From an uncultured Ignavibacteria bacterium (GTDB lineage: Bacteria > Bacteroidota > Ignavibacteria > Ch128b): 64,000 nt of DNA. The notes under the pieces were generated by a model. The model saw only the letters and a program-made list of their open reading frames with translations, was not told the origin of the DNA and did not search any database. Below are positions 8,993-20,738 of this stretch, piece after piece; the stretch's first letter is position 1, and each line of letters begins with the position of its first letter. Location of the stretch: positions 1-64,000 of the forward strand of contig CALDZP010000001.1 in the NCBI GenBank assembly GCA_937944105.1, read 5' to 3'. The translations under genes and the position numbers were made by a program.

Positions 8993-11900
8993 TCATTTTT
9001 TAAATTCAAGTGGTTCAAAACTATCAATTAAGCTTAAACCTGAGCTATTTATTTCTTTTATCAGATCTAACCAGCTTGTTTTAAAGTACGCATTAACTTC
9101 ATTAACAGTGTGTTCAAGTGCTTTAGAAAATTCAATGAATGACAATTCAAACATTTGTGATGGTCTATCGTAGCTTGAAAGTAGATAATTTTGTACTCTA
9201 TAAAGCCTTGAAACAATTTTACCGGGATCAGATTGAATCCCTTTAGGATCTATAAAATAAAACCTCTCTACAATACTCCTGATTGAATCTCTATGTGATT
9301 TAATCATTTTCTTAAGATGATCATATTTCTCATCTTTCTGATCAGCCAACTTGTCTAAAATTAGGTTCAAATTTCTGTCAGCTTTTTTTAACTGTGTAAT
9401 TACATTTTCAATTACTCGAGTTTTGCTCATTAACTTTTGAATTGCTTCTTCTCTTATCTTTAAATCTTCAAATGATATTTTTATTCTAGGATCAGGCAAC
9501 ACGTTTACATAAGCTGAATCAGAAAAGTTTTTATAAGAAATTTTTACAATATATTTCCCCGGTAAAACTTGAGGTCCCGATGGTTCACTTTCATCAATTG
9601 TTCTTGTTTCTTCCCATCTCGGAATTCTGACACCTTTCCTATCAAATTGCCAGTATGTTCGATTTATTCCCTCTTTAGCATTTACAGTTAATTTTCGAAT
9701 AAGATTATTTTCTTCATCAAAGATTTCAATTTTCACTTTAGCTGTTTTTGAATCTTTACTATCAATTGAGTTGGTCTCTTCTTCCTTTAATGAATCTGAA
9801 TCAACTAAACCAAGCTGAAAAGTAATCATAGCCCCTCGAGGAAGATTTTCGCCATAAAATTCTGCGTGTCCGGGGAATCTCATTCCTTTTGGTGAGTTAT
9901 ATTCAAATAAATAAGCATCCGGAATTTTGAAAAGTTTAAGATTGGTATCAAAAAATTTATTTCCATATTTAGCAATCTCACGTAAAGGTTCAATATTATC
10001 TATAATGTAGATAGACCTTCCAAATGTTCCTATAACAAGGTCATTATCTCTTGGATGAATTATTAAGTCCGTTGTTGAAACAGTTGGAAAATCACTTTTC
10101 CATTTAGTCCAGCTTTTACCGAAATCAATACTCACATAAAGTCCGAATTCAGTGCCAAGGAAAAGTAAATTTGGTTCGACAAAATCCTGAACAACAGAAA
10201 GGCAGTACCCATAAACTTTTTTTTCATCCACAAGTCTTTTCCATGACTTACCAAAATCAGAAGTGTAAAAAAGGTAAGGAGTCCAATCGTCTCTTCGATG
10301 ATTATCAAACACAACAAAAGCTTCAGCTTCACTAAATCGAGATGCATGAATTTGTGGTATCCAGGTACCTTCAGGAACTCCCTTAATGTTTTTCACTACA
10401 TTTTTCCAGGTTTTCCCTCCATCAGTAGTTAATTGAAGATTTCCATCATCAGTACCTACCCAGATTACATCTTTTTTTACTGGACTTGGTGCTATTGCTA
10501 CAATAGTACAGAAATTTTCTGCTGATGTAACATCAGGAGTTAAACCTCCACTTTTTCTTTGATTAAGTTTGGTGCTATCGTTAGTAGTTAGATCAGGTGA
10601 AATTATTTCCCACGAATCACCTTTGTTTGTACTTTTATGTAGAAATTGACTTCCATAATAAATAGTCGAATTATCAAAGGGATCTTGAGCAAGTGCAGCA
10701 TTCCAATTAAATCTTAATTCAATTCCATCTGGATGAACAGGACGAATAGATTTTTGAAGTCCAGTTTCTGAATCATATCTAAATAAATTTCCACCTTGAG
10801 ACATTGCATACCCAAATCGATTATCATCTGGATCAGGTAAGACATCAAATCCATCACCAAATCCAACTTCCTGCCAATCAAAATTTGATATTCCCATGTA
10901 ATTAAATACTCGACTTGGTCCTTTCCACGAACCATTATCCTGTAATCCACCATAAACGTTGTAAGGGAAATCATTATCAACATTAATGTGATAAAATTGA
11001 GCGACAGGAAGATTTTCAATAAATCTCCAGGTTTTACCTCTATCATAAGAAATTGCCAATCCTCCATCATTACCATCAATTAAAAAATTTGGATTTTCAG
11101 GATGAATATAAAATGCGTGATGATCGGGATGAATTCTAGAAATTAATAAATTAAATGTTTTGCCACCATCCTCACTAACTGCAACCTGTGTATAGATATT
11201 GTAAACTCTATTCTCATTTTTGGGATCAACATAGATTTCGGCATAATAAAATGGTCTATCACCAATGTTTTTATCACTTACTTTGAACCACTTAAAACCA
11301 CCATCTGTAGATTTATAAAGAGCATTAACTTTAGCTTCAATTAAAGCGTAAACAATCTCAGGATTACTCGGAGCAATAGCTATTCCAATTCTTCCTAACT
11401 CACCCACAGGCAAACCATCTTTTTCGGTTCTCTTAGTCCATGTTTTTCCACCATCAAATGTAACATATATACCGCTACCTTTCCCACCTGAAGTAAAGAA
11501 CCATGGTTCACGCCTAAACTCCCACATGGCAGCAAATAATTTATTTGGATTTGATGGATCCATTACAAGGTCACCAATTCCTGTTCTTTGATTTACAAAT
11601 AGAATTCTTTGCCATGATTTTCCTCCATCTGTAGTTTTAAATACACCCCTTTCTTCTGAATCACCAAAAGCTGAACCCTGAGCGCCAACATAAACTACGT
11701 CTGAGTTTCTGGGATCAATAATTATTCGATGGATATTTCTTGTATTTTCGAGTCCAAGATGAATCCATGTTTTTCCACCATCAAGAGATTTGTAGACGCC
11801 GTTACCACTTGTTTGACTATTTCTTGGATTTCCTTCACCAGTACCAACCCAGATTATATCAGGAATATTTTGATCAATAGCAATTGCACCAATTGATGCA

Positions 11901-12172
11901 ACTTTCATTGTATCAAAAATTGGTATCCAGCTTATTCCGCCACTTGTTGTTTTCCAAAGCCCCCCAGATGCAGTACCAACATAAATAATTGATGGATTTT
12001 TTTGCACTACACTAATTGCAGTAACTCTTCCACTCATTCCAGCAGGACCAATTGCTCTTGCCCTTAGACCATGAAGTTTATTGACATCCAGAGGCTGTGA
12101 AATCAATGTTGAAGTTATAAGGTAAATAATAAAAATTATTGATAATCTTTTTCTATTCATATCGTCTCTCAT
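8993..12172 (-). CDS. Secreted VPS10/sortilin-like BNR (Asp-box) repeat protein, often annotated as glycosyl hydrolase
   Basis: Repeated STDGGKTW / TTDGGKSW Asp-box motifs; N-terminal signal peptide; likely start at 12160. Confidence 0.85.
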   Translation of the reverse strand: MRDDMNRKRLSIIFIIYLITSTLISQPLDVNKLHGLRARAIGPAGMSGRVTAISVVQKNPSIIYVGTASGGLWKTTSGGISWIPIFDTMKVASIGAIAIDQNIPDIIWVGTGEGNPRNSQTSGNGVYKSLDGGKTWIHLGLENTRNIHRIIIDPRNSDVVYVGAQGSAFGDSEERGVFKTTDGGKSWQRILFVNQRTGIGDLVMDPSNPNKLFAAMWEFRREPWFFTSGGKGSGIYVTFDGGKTWTKRTEKDGLPVGELGRIGIAIAPSNPEIVYALIEAKVNALYKSTDGGFKWFKVSDKNIGDRPFYYAEIYVDPKNENRVYNIYTQVAVSEDGGKTFNLLISRIHPDHHAFYIHPENPNFLIDGNDGGLAISYDRGKTWRFIENLPVAQFYHINVDNDFPYNVYGGLQDNGSWKGPSRVFNYMGISNFDWQEVGFGDGFDVLPDPDDNRFGYAMSQGGNLFRYDSETGLQKSIRPVHPDGIELRFNWNAALAQDPFDNSTIYYGSQFLHKSTNKGDSWEIISPDLTTNDSTKLNQRKSGGLTPDVTSAENFCTIVAIAPSPVKKDVIWVGTDDGNLQLTTDGGKTWKNVVKNIKGVPEGTWIPQIHASRFSEAEAFVVFDNHRRDDWTPYLFYTSDFGKSWKRLVDEKKVYGYCLSVVQDFVEPNLLFLGTEFGLYVSIDFGKSWTKWKSDFPTVSTTDLIIHPRDNDLVIGTFGRSIYIIDNIEPLREIAKYGNKFFDTNLKLFKIPDAYLFEYNSPKGMRFPGHAEFYGENLPRGAMITFQLGLVDSDSLKEEETNSIDSKDSKTAKVKIEIFDEENNLIRKLTVNAKEGINRTYWQFDRKGVRIPRWEETRTIDESEPSGPQVLPGKYIVKISYKNFSDSAYVNVLPDPRIKISFEDLKIREEAIQKLMSKTRVIENVITQLKKADRNLNLILDKLADQKDEKYDHLKKMIKSHRDSIRSIVERFYFIDPKGIQSDPGKIVSRLYRVQNYLLSSYDRPSQMFELSFIEFSKALEHTVNEVNAYFKTSWLDLIKEINSSGLSLIDSFEPLEFKK

Positions 12173-12415
12173 TATCTGTTTTTTAATTTCAAGATAAAAA
12201 AATCAGATGAAATAAATATTCCATGAATTTAATCCATTATTATCAGCTGGTTAATTAACTTAATTTAATTAATATGTGTTTTTAATAGAATTGAACGATT
12301 TTTCTATAAAAGTCGTTAATGACATATCATTAAAATTAACTTTATTCATTTCTTAACCATTAAACAATTTTACAGTGAATTTTTTTGAAAAAATTATTAT
12401 GTTTATAACAAACAA

Positions 12416-15400
12416 TTGAGAATGAACATGAATTACCAAAAAAGGGCTACTCAGAACATTAAAATTTATTTTATTGGTTCATTTATTTTAATTGTCCTTT
12501 TCATTCTCATTTATTTTTACTTAAAAGAACAATACAATAGAATTGAGGAAGAAGCATTTGAACAATTAAAAAAAATTTCAGCAATCAAGACAGAATCGAT
12601 CATAAATTTTATTAATGAAGAAAAATATGATCTTGAACAACTTGTTAATTCAGATTTCTTTAGATATAAATTTATTGATTATGTTACAAGTGGGACAAAA
12701 GTTCAAGAATTTTATAAGTTCTTGAATGATGTCAAAACTATAAAACATCTTGAAGATATTGTCTTTATAAATAATGATGGAAATATTGTTTTTAGCTTCT
12801 TTATTCCAGACAGAAAAATAGATTCAATAACAATTAAAGAATATAAAAATTCAAATCCATCAAAAATATGGATCGATATTTATAAAAATCAAAAATCAAA
12901 TATTATATATGCTTTTCAATTCCCCGTTTTCTTAGACAAAGAAAAAAAACAAAAGCTAATTGGCTACATACGATTCCAATATGACGCATTAAACTCTCTG
13001 ATTCCAAGAATTGATTATTTTGAGCCTAATAGTTCAAAAGAGATTCTCTTACTCAAAAATGAAGAAAACGAATTAATTTATCTTAGTTACTTAAGAAAAA
13101 TCCCAGTTAAACCATACCAATTACGACAGATACAGTCTCTTGATGAAATAAAAATTTTAAACTCGAATGAAGAAATTATCACATTTGATGGACTGGATTA
13201 TTCCGGTACCCATGTACTGGCTGTTTTCCAAAAAATCCCCGGTACAAACTGGATTTTGATGACCAAACAAGACCGTCTAGAAGTTTATCAAAAATACAGG
13301 GATCAGGCAATCTTTACTATTATTGTAACTTTTTTAATTCTAGCATTGATTTTTACAGTATTTAGATTGATTATCTATAGACACAATATAACACAAAAGC
13401 TAATAGAGCATGAATTAAAAAAATCAAGAGATTCTTTAGTAATCGAACTTGAAATGATCTCGAATCAAGTAAGTGATGCAATTTTTATCCTGAATTCTAA
13501 GGGGGAGATAATCAAAACCAGTAAAAGTGTGGAAAAAATTTATGGATTTAAACCCGAAGAATTAAAGGGAAAAACAATTGATATTGTATGTGTAGTTAAT
13601 GAAATGAACGAATTATTTGAGCGATTCAAAAATATTGAAAAATCAGAAAATTATATTTATGAATCAGTACATCGAAAGAAAGATGGTTCATTATTTGATG
13701 TTGAAGTTAATGCTCGATCATTTAAAATAGGTGAGGAAGAATTTTTTATTGGTTCAGTAAGGGATATCTCAGAAAGGAAAAAAACTTTAAATGAATTAGA
13801 AAGAAAGTTAGAAGTTGAACAGTTCCTCACTGAAATTGCCTCAGAAATGATTAATATTAATTACGAAAATTTTGAATCTAATATCAGTTTAATTCTTGGA
13901 AAGATTGCAAATTTCATTAAAGTAGAGAGAATAAGATTTTTCAAAAAAGATGATAAATCAAATTTATTTAATTGTGAACTAGAATGGTGCAAACCCGGAC
14001 TAGAAGAATTTAAAGAAGAATTACAATTCTTGAATATCAAAACCGAATTCCCATACCTATATTCAATAATTACAAATGGAAAAACCTTTAAATGTGAAGA
14101 TATAGATCTATTGCCTGATGAAGCATTTAACGAGAAAAGAGAATTGCATCGACAGGGAATTAAAGCATTATGCTGGAAACCACTAATATTCAATGGTGAA
14201 TTAAAAGGTTTCATTAGCTGTTCTACCTCAAACCAAAAATTGGAATGGAAAAAAGAATTTGATTTACTTCTTAATTTATTTTCTGAAATTTTAATTAATA
14301 CTCTCATTAAAGTTGATTTCGAAACAAAACTATCAACAAGCGAAAAAAGATTTAAAAAACTTGTCGAAAATTCATCCGATGTTGTAACAATTATTTCTAA
14401 AGATTTTCGAAATATTTATATTTCACCATCAGTAAAAAATGTGCTTGGATATTCCGTTGAAGAAAGATTAAATCAGAATCCTTTAGAGTTAATTCATCCA
14501 GATGATCTGGAACTGATAAATGAAACATTAAATTCAATTTCAAATTTAGGTGATAAAAGAACAATTCAATTTAGAGTTAGGCATAAACTGGGACATTATA
14601 TCTGGATTGAAGCAACTCTTACAAATTTATATGATGATCCTTTGGTGAATGGTTTACTTGTTAATTACCATGATATAACTGACATTAAAGAAGCATATAA
14701 AAAACTTCAGGAAAGTGAAGAACGATACAGAATGCTTGCTGAAGAGTCTGGAGATGTTTTGTATACTTTAAATTACTCTACAATGAAATACGAATATTTA
14801 AGTCCCGTTATAGAAAAATTAACAGGTTACGCCCCAGAAGAAATTCAAAAAATAGGTTTCAGTAATATTGTGGAATCAATTTCTCTAATATTATCACCTG
14901 AAAAGACAATTAACGAAATTAGAGAAACAAGGATTAAAGGCGAAACAGGTGAATATTTAGCTGACTACAAGATCAAAACTAAATCAGGCGAAACAAAGTG
15001 GGTACGAGATCATTCTTTCCCGCTCCTGGATTCGAATGGAAAATTAGCAGGCTCTATTGGCATTCTAACTGATATAACGGAAATCAAGAAAATTGAAGAT
15101 GAAATCAAGAAAAGAGAGAGTTATCTTGCAGCTCTTGTAGATATACAAAAATCTTTAATTTTCCTTCACGACCTTAATGAATTTTACAATTACATGATTG
15201 AAAAACTCGGCAAAGTTAGTGGTGCAAGTAGATGTTATGTTTTTGTAAACTCAAAAGATGATTCCGGGAAATTATTAATGAGTCAAGTTGCTGAATGGTG
15301 TGCTGAAGGGGTTACTCCTCAAATAAATAATCCCGAACTTCAAAATTTACCTTATGATGTTTTAGGATTTGATCTTTATAAAGAGTTTCAGGAGGTAGGT

Positions 15401-16360
15401 TACTGGGCAAAGATCGTAGAAGATCTACCTGAGCCCGCTAAATCAATTCTTCAATCGCAGGATATAGTCTCTATTTTATTAATTCCAATTATGATTCAGG
15501 ATGAATTTTATGGATTTATTGGTTTTGACGATTGTCTTAGTAAAAGAGAATGGAGTCATATGGAGATTGAAATTCTTCGATCTGCAGCAACTTCAATTTC
15601 ACTTGCAATAGAATCGAAAAGAAAACAAGAAGAGATTATTAGAGCAAAGGATGAATTAATAGAAGCTAATCGATTGAAGAGTGGATTTATATCTTTAATT
15701 TCCCATGAAATAAGAACTCCACTCAATTCAATCATAGGTTTCAATGAGATTTTAAGAGAAAGATTTTTTAATCCAGAGGATAAGGAACTCATACAATTTT
15801 TTGATGCGATAAAAAATAATAGCATGCGACTTTTAAACACAATTAATCAATTACTTGAAATATCAAGATTGAATGCAGGTGCATTAAAAGTAAATATTGA
15901 AAACTTAAATCTAAACAATTATATAAGCAAGGTTTGTAAAAGTTTGAAAGTTCTCGCCGATGAGAAAAATTTAAATCTCAATTGCTTACTCCCTGAAGAA
16001 GATTTGATTGTTCTAGCAGATGAATACTGTTTACATGGTATTTTAGAAAATTTAATAACAAATGCAATTAAATATTCTGAACGGGGAACAATTGAGGTAT
16101 CGGCGAATGCTTACAAAGACTACATTGAATTAAAAGTTAAAGATGAAGGGATTGGTATTTCAGAAAAATATCTCAAACATTTATTTAACCCTTTCAGTCA
16201 GGAAGATGTGTCTTATAAACGTCCGTTTGAAGGGACCGGTTTGGGATTAGCAATAACGAAAAAATATGTTGATTTAATTGGTGGTGAAATTAGAGTTGAA
16301 AGTCAAAAAGGAATAGGAACAACATTTATTGTAAAACTTAGAAAAGCGAAAGTTGAGTAA
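12416..16360 (+). CDS. Multi-domain PAS/GAF sensor histidine kinase with N-terminal TM-sensor-TM region
   Basis: Multiple PAS domains, GAF-like segments, HisKA ISHEIRTPLNSIIGF, HATPase DEGIGISEKYLKHLFNPFSQ, GTGLGLAITKKYV. Confidence 0.92.
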   Translation: MRMNMNYQKRATQNIKIYFIGSFILIVLFILIYFYLKEQYNRIEEEAFEQLKKISAIKTESIINFINEEKYDLEQLVNSDFFRYKFIDYVTSGTKVQEFYKFLNDVKTIKHLEDIVFINNDGNIVFSFFIPDRKIDSITIKEYKNSNPSKIWIDIYKNQKSNIIYAFQFPVFLDKEKKQKLIGYIRFQYDALNSLIPRIDYFEPNSSKEILLLKNEENELIYLSYLRKIPVKPYQLRQIQSLDEIKILNSNEEIITFDGLDYSGTHVLAVFQKIPGTNWILMTKQDRLEVYQKYRDQAIFTIIVTFLILALIFTVFRLIIYRHNITQKLIEHELKKSRDSLVIELEMISNQVSDAIFILNSKGEIIKTSKSVEKIYGFKPEELKGKTIDIVCVVNEMNELFERFKNIEKSENYIYESVHRKKDGSLFDVEVNARSFKIGEEEFFIGSVRDISERKKTLNELERKLEVEQFLTEIASEMININYENFESNISLILGKIANFIKVERIRFFKKDDKSNLFNCELEWCKPGLEEFKEELQFLNIKTEFPYLYSIITNGKTFKCEDIDLLPDEAFNEKRELHRQGIKALCWKPLIFNGELKGFISCSTSNQKLEWKKEFDLLLNLFSEILINTLIKVDFETKLSTSEKRFKKLVENSSDVVTIISKDFRNIYISPSVKNVLGYSVEERLNQNPLELIHPDDLELINETLNSISNLGDKRTIQFRVRHKLGHYIWIEATLTNLYDDPLVNGLLVNYHDITDIKEAYKKLQESEERYRMLAEESGDVLYTLNYSTMKYEYLSPVIEKLTGYAPEEIQKIGFSNIVESISLILSPEKTINEIRETRIKGETGEYLADYKIKTKSGETKWVRDHSFPLLDSNGKLAGSIGILTDITEIKKIEDEIKKRESYLAALVDIQKSLIFLHDLNEFYNYMIEKLGKVSGASRCYVFVNSKDDSGKLLMSQVAEWCAEGVTPQINNPELQNLPYDVLGFDLYKEFQEVGYWAKIVEDLPEPAKSILQSQDIVSILLIPIMIQDEFYGFIGFDDCLSKREWSHMEIEILRSAATSISLAIESKRKQEEIIRAKDELIEANRLKSGFISLISHEIRTPLNSIIGFNEILRERFFNPEDKELIQFFDAIKNNSMRLLNTINQLLEISRLNAGALKVNIENLNLNNYISKVCKSLKVLADEKNLNLNCLLPEEDLIVLADEYCLHGILENLITNAIKYSERGTIEVSANAYKDYIELKVKDEGIGISEKYLKHLFNPFSQEDVSYKRPFEGTGLGLAITKKYVDLIGGEIRVESQKGIGTTFIVKLRKAKVE

Positions 16361-16791
16361 TTTTGCTGCAAGGGGCAATATCTCTCTTCCCGCACAACTG
16401 AGAGGAAATCTAAAAAAGATTTTCCTCTCAACCCTGCAGCATATAAAACTTTGAAAATTTTTCATTTAATTTCATCAGAAAATATACCCACACTAATTTA
16501 TAACCACCCATTGGAAAAGAATTGATCTTTGTAGTTTAAGATAGTTTACAATATCAATAAATGTTGCTAAAAAAACACAGGTCATCTCGACTTCGCTCGA
16601 TGACCAACTGAGCGGTTTTCGAGTTGATTATAGGAAACCATTTTTCACAATAAGATTAATTGACAAATGAAGACTAATTAATCATTATAATACAGCAATA
16701 TTTTACTTTCTATAAAAACACTTCTCTTCGACTATGCTTAGTCACTTGTTAGTATCGAACAAATGTTTAAAGAAAGGACTCCGAAACAAAA

Positions 16792-19224
16792 TCATTTAAT
16801 CAATATCATTTTTTTAATTTGTCTAAACTCATCAGCACTAAATTGATAGAAATAAATTCCTGTAGAAAAATTATTAGCATCAAATTTTATTTCATACTCA
16901 CCTTTAAGATAGATTTTATCTTGTATTAAATTTTTCACTTCTTCGCCAAGAGAATTGTAAATTCTCAAATTAACCTTTGCCGGTTCATTCAAATAAAATT
17001 TAATTGTAGTTGAAGAATTAAAAGGATCTGGAAAATTATCAAACAGATAAAATTTATTTTTTAGATTGTTTGTTAAATCAGCAACTTTTGTTGAAGAAAT
17101 TCTTTTCAACCTGAAAGCATAGTCCCATCTAAAAGGAGGTACATTAAGTATCAAGGAATTAGAAAATGTTGAAATAGTATCTATAAAATCAATTGTCGCA
17201 GATTGTGTATTCCACCATTCAACCATATAAACTGAATTTGGAACAATTTCATTTATAAAAACCTGACCATCAGTAATTACTGCTGGTAAATTTCCAATAT
17301 CCCTCAAATATCTCCAGTTGAAATTTCGATTATGAATCCAACCAACAATTTCGTCGCTCGACTTTAATGCATACGCTCTTATACCCACAGCAAAGTTTGT
17401 AAAGATGTATTCAGCTATTCTCATCCAATCTATTCCCTGATTATCAACAAAAATTTGGTGCTCACCTTGTGGAACTGTGATCGAATAAGTTGCATTGACA
17501 TTAGCAATTTGATCCAGACGCTTTATCCCATTCAACCAGATCTGGAGTCGTGGCGATGTACTGATTTCATTTCCAACTACAACTTTAAATTCTGCTACTT
17601 CGTCGTAACTAACAAAAAATGTTGGTGGATTTCGAAACTCAGTATTAAATCCGGTGCCATATAAAAATTTGCTCAGATTAATAGTACTCGGATTAATTAT
17701 ACCATTATGACTAACTGTAAATTGATTAGCTGGACTTGTTCCCCAGTTTGGGTAGGCTGGTGGAATTGGAAAATCCGATCTTTGAGAAGTATAAGTTTGG
17801 AGAGTTATTGGAGATAAGTTTTTACTTAATAAATCAATTTGTTTAATAAACTCTCCTGGAGCTTTAAAATGATAAAACAGACCTTTTGCTGCAATATAAT
17901 TATCCCATGACCAGCTCATAGCAGTAAGATAAGCACCTGACATAATTGAAGCCCAGATAGAATTATGAAGATTTACACCAAGTGGATCGTTTGTTCTTGC
18001 CCAGTAACCAAGTTCTAAAAAGTCATATTCACCAATTGCTGTTGGTTTATTATAATCTGAAAGATAAAGCTTAGTTAACTCCACAAGAGCTGTTTGCATA
18101 TCAGAAGTAGTATTGTAATGATGAATTTGAATTATATCAAAGAGATTTGAACTCCAGATCATTGGATCAAGGAATTCATTCGCAAAACTTGATGTAACCA
18201 ATCTACGATATGGATCTTTCGACTTAATGTACTGAGCAATCTCAATTAACCATTGAGTTACATTTTGTTTATTTTGATTATAATTATGAGTGTGATCCAC
18301 TTCATTAAATATTTCCCATGCAAATAAATTTGTTGCATAGCCCCAACGAGCTATTATGTAATCAAGTCTTCGTTTAAAGAACTCTTTAGCCTGAGAATTA
18401 GTAAAGAATTGTTCAGGTGTACTGCAAGGTCCACCATTTGCTGAGTTATATGGATTATTGTTCCATTCTGGATTTACATTAATTGAAAATTGACCGTGTG
18501 GAACTAGGCATAATTGAATTAACACATTTTTTTCTTCTGCATAATTAAATAACCAATCAAGTTGATAAGCTCTATCTAATCTGTTCGAATAATTTCCAAG
18601 TCCTGTGTTTTTCCATTCAATTGCAAAAGCATTTTCACTCATCCAGACTCGAATTAAATTACCATTATTCGCAGATAAAGAATCAATCCATTTTTGATAT
18701 GAGAATGTTTTTTCTGGATATTCATACCACGCCATATTTAATCCAATTCCAAAAAACTGTTCACCGTTTTCAAATTTAAGGTAACGGTTATTTGCTACTC
18801 TTACGAATCCTTTCTTATCAGATGGCAAACAAAAAATATGAAATTCATTTGTGGAAGATGTTCCAGTTGGATCAGTGCAGTAAATTTTGAAATTCCATTG
18901 CCCCAATTCATTTGGAGTAAATCTAATTTTCCAGTGTGGCTGACCGTTTACAGTAAGAGTTTCTGGAGGACCTGTTCGAATAAAATCTTGATAATAAAAA
19001 CCATCAATGAGATAATTCTTTCCAGTAGGTGATGTAAAACTTGCTCTTAAATAAATTTGATTCTTGTCAAATGGATTTGAAAATGATGCCGAAAGTTGAA
19101 TGGTTATTTCTAATTTTTCATAAATCCCCAGAGTATCCTTGTTCGTTGAAATTGCATTAAAAACAGGTTCTGCCATCAATATTGCCGGGATAAAGATAAA
19201 AATGATTACTTTATGTATCATCAT
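16792..19224 (-). CDS. DUF5060-containing GH5-like glycoside hydrolase with T9SS C-terminal sorting domain
   Basis: WEIFNEVDH and AIGEYDF catalytic-type motifs; C-terminus NFPDPFNSSTTIKFYL...GIYFYQFSADEFRQIKKMILIK. Confidence 0.8.
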   Translation of the reverse strand: MMIHKVIIFIFIPAILMAEPVFNAISTNKDTLGIYEKLEITIQLSASFSNPFDKNQIYLRASFTSPTGKNYLIDGFYYQDFIRTGPPETLTVNGQPHWKIRFTPNELGQWNFKIYCTDPTGTSSTNEFHIFCLPSDKKGFVRVANNRYLKFENGEQFFGIGLNMAWYEYPEKTFSYQKWIDSLSANNGNLIRVWMSENAFAIEWKNTGLGNYSNRLDRAYQLDWLFNYAEEKNVLIQLCLVPHGQFSINVNPEWNNNPYNSANGGPCSTPEQFFTNSQAKEFFKRRLDYIIARWGYATNLFAWEIFNEVDHTHNYNQNKQNVTQWLIEIAQYIKSKDPYRRLVTSSFANEFLDPMIWSSNLFDIIQIHHYNTTSDMQTALVELTKLYLSDYNKPTAIGEYDFLELGYWARTNDPLGVNLHNSIWASIMSGAYLTAMSWSWDNYIAAKGLFYHFKAPGEFIKQIDLLSKNLSPITLQTYTSQRSDFPIPPAYPNWGTSPANQFTVSHNGIINPSTINLSKFLYGTGFNTEFRNPPTFFVSYDEVAEFKVVVGNEISTSPRLQIWLNGIKRLDQIANVNATYSITVPQGEHQIFVDNQGIDWMRIAEYIFTNFAVGIRAYALKSSDEIVGWIHNRNFNWRYLRDIGNLPAVITDGQVFINEIVPNSVYMVEWWNTQSATIDFIDTISTFSNSLILNVPPFRWDYAFRLKRISSTKVADLTNNLKNKFYLFDNFPDPFNSSTTIKFYLNEPAKVNLRIYNSLGEEVKNLIQDKIYLKGEYEIKFDANNFSTGIYFYQFSADEFRQIKKMILIK

Positions 19225-19598
19225 TTAAATCGATTCTTTATTTTTCTCTTTCATTTTAATGAAAGCTAATATTAATATCAATTGTCATTGCAATTTATTA
19301 TACCTTATAAAGTTGCACTTTAATGTCGATTGAAGACATTTGAATTTTTTAACTTTATTAAAAATCAAAAAGATATATTAAATTTTTAGTAGGATGGAGT
19401 TTATTACTTAATGCAAAAATTCGAAACTGTCATTTAATCATTAATCACTTCTGTAATTAATTTTATTTTTATTTGAATAGAATTATCTTCGCTTAAGAAT
19501 TATAGAATTTAACCATAAAATTAAGATCAGAAGATTGAGAGAAATTTTACTGTGACAAAATTAACTTTAAGAATCGAAAATAAATTTGAGGTAGTAAT

Positions 19599-20522
19599 AT
19601 GAAAAATTTGATCCTTCTTATTGTTTTTTTCTCCGCAAATTTATTCTCTCAATCGACTTATGAATTTCTTAAACTTGATGCCAGTGCACGATCAGCTTCA
19701 CTCGGTGGTGCTTTCACAAGCAACGTAGATGACCCTAATGCCTTATTCTATAACCCTTCTGCTATTTACTTTGTGGAAAATAACGCAATCTCATTCGGAT
19801 TTCTCAAACACTTACTCGATGTAAATTCTGGATATTTAAGTTATACACCAAACATAAAAGGAATTGGAAAAGTAGGATTTGGAATCATTTACACCAACTA
19901 TGGTGATTTTGAAGTTCTCGATGAATATGGATATTCTCAAGGTCATTTTAATGCTAACGACTTTGGTATAATAATGAATTATTCTGATAGAGTTAGAGAT
20001 AATTTAGCTTATGGGTTCAATTTAAAATTAATTTACTCAAAGATCTATAATTATAATTCTGTTGCAATTGCTGGAGATTTTGGCTTTATTTTCTTTTCTC
20101 CAGAAAAACAATTTTGTGCTGGAATTTCTGCTCTTAATTTAGGAAAACAAGTTAAATCTTATTCTTCTCTAAAAGAAACTCTTCCAGTTGATTTGCGTAT
20201 CGGATTTAGCAAAAAACTTGAACACACCCCATTTAGACTTTATTTAGAATTTATAAAACTAAACGAATCATCAACCAATTTCTTTTCAAGATTCAATAAG
20301 TTCATTATAGGAGGTGAAATTTATGCCTCTGATCATTTGACCTTAAGATTTGGTTTTAATAATGAAAAACGGAAAGAATTTAAGATTGGCACAACAACAG
20401 GAACTGAAGGATTTAATATTGGTTTAGGACTTAAAGTTAGTGGATATAAATTTGATTACGGATTATCCTCATTTGGTAAAATTGGTGCACTTCATAGAGT
20501 TAATATCAGCATGAACTTATAA
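19599..20522 (+). CDS. PorV/PorQ-like outer membrane barrel protein (T9SS-associated family)
   Basis: FLKLDASARSASLGGAFTSNVDDPNALFYNPSAI motif; signal peptide. Confidence 0.7.
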   Translation: MKNLILLIVFFSANLFSQSTYEFLKLDASARSASLGGAFTSNVDDPNALFYNPSAIYFVENNAISFGFLKHLLDVNSGYLSYTPNIKGIGKVGFGIIYTNYGDFEVLDEYGYSQGHFNANDFGIIMNYSDRVRDNLAYGFNLKLIYSKIYNYNSVAIAGDFGFIFFSPEKQFCAGISALNLGKQVKSYSSLKETLPVDLRIGFSKKLEHTPFRLYLEFIKLNESSTNFFSRFNKFIIGGEIYASDHLTLRFGFNNEKRKEFKIGTTTGTEGFNIGLGLKVSGYKFDYGLSSFGKIGALHRVNISMNL

Positions 20523-20694
20523 AACATTTCATTCGATTCTAAAACATCTATCACCACTAAAAATTTGTGCTCATATTTGTAAAGTAAGACTGCCAACATA
20601 TTTTCAAATTATTATAATTGATCTACAAAATTTTCCCAGTTTTATATAAAAATGCTTAAAAAACCATCCCGCTTAAGCGAGATTTATTTGGAAA

Positions 20695-20720
20695 GCGTGA
20701 CCACTTATGGTCACGCAAAA
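20695..20720. terminator. Bidirectional intrinsic terminator between convergent genes
   Basis: GCGTGACC-acttat-GGTCACGC stem (20695-20716), A/T runs on the flank. Confidence 0.65.
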
Positions 20721-20738
20721 TTTTTCACACAATAAATT

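Noticed and set aside
12300-12385. TTAACT/TTAACC elements near 12340-12360 as another Pho box
   Set aside because: Spacing does not follow the 11-bp period.
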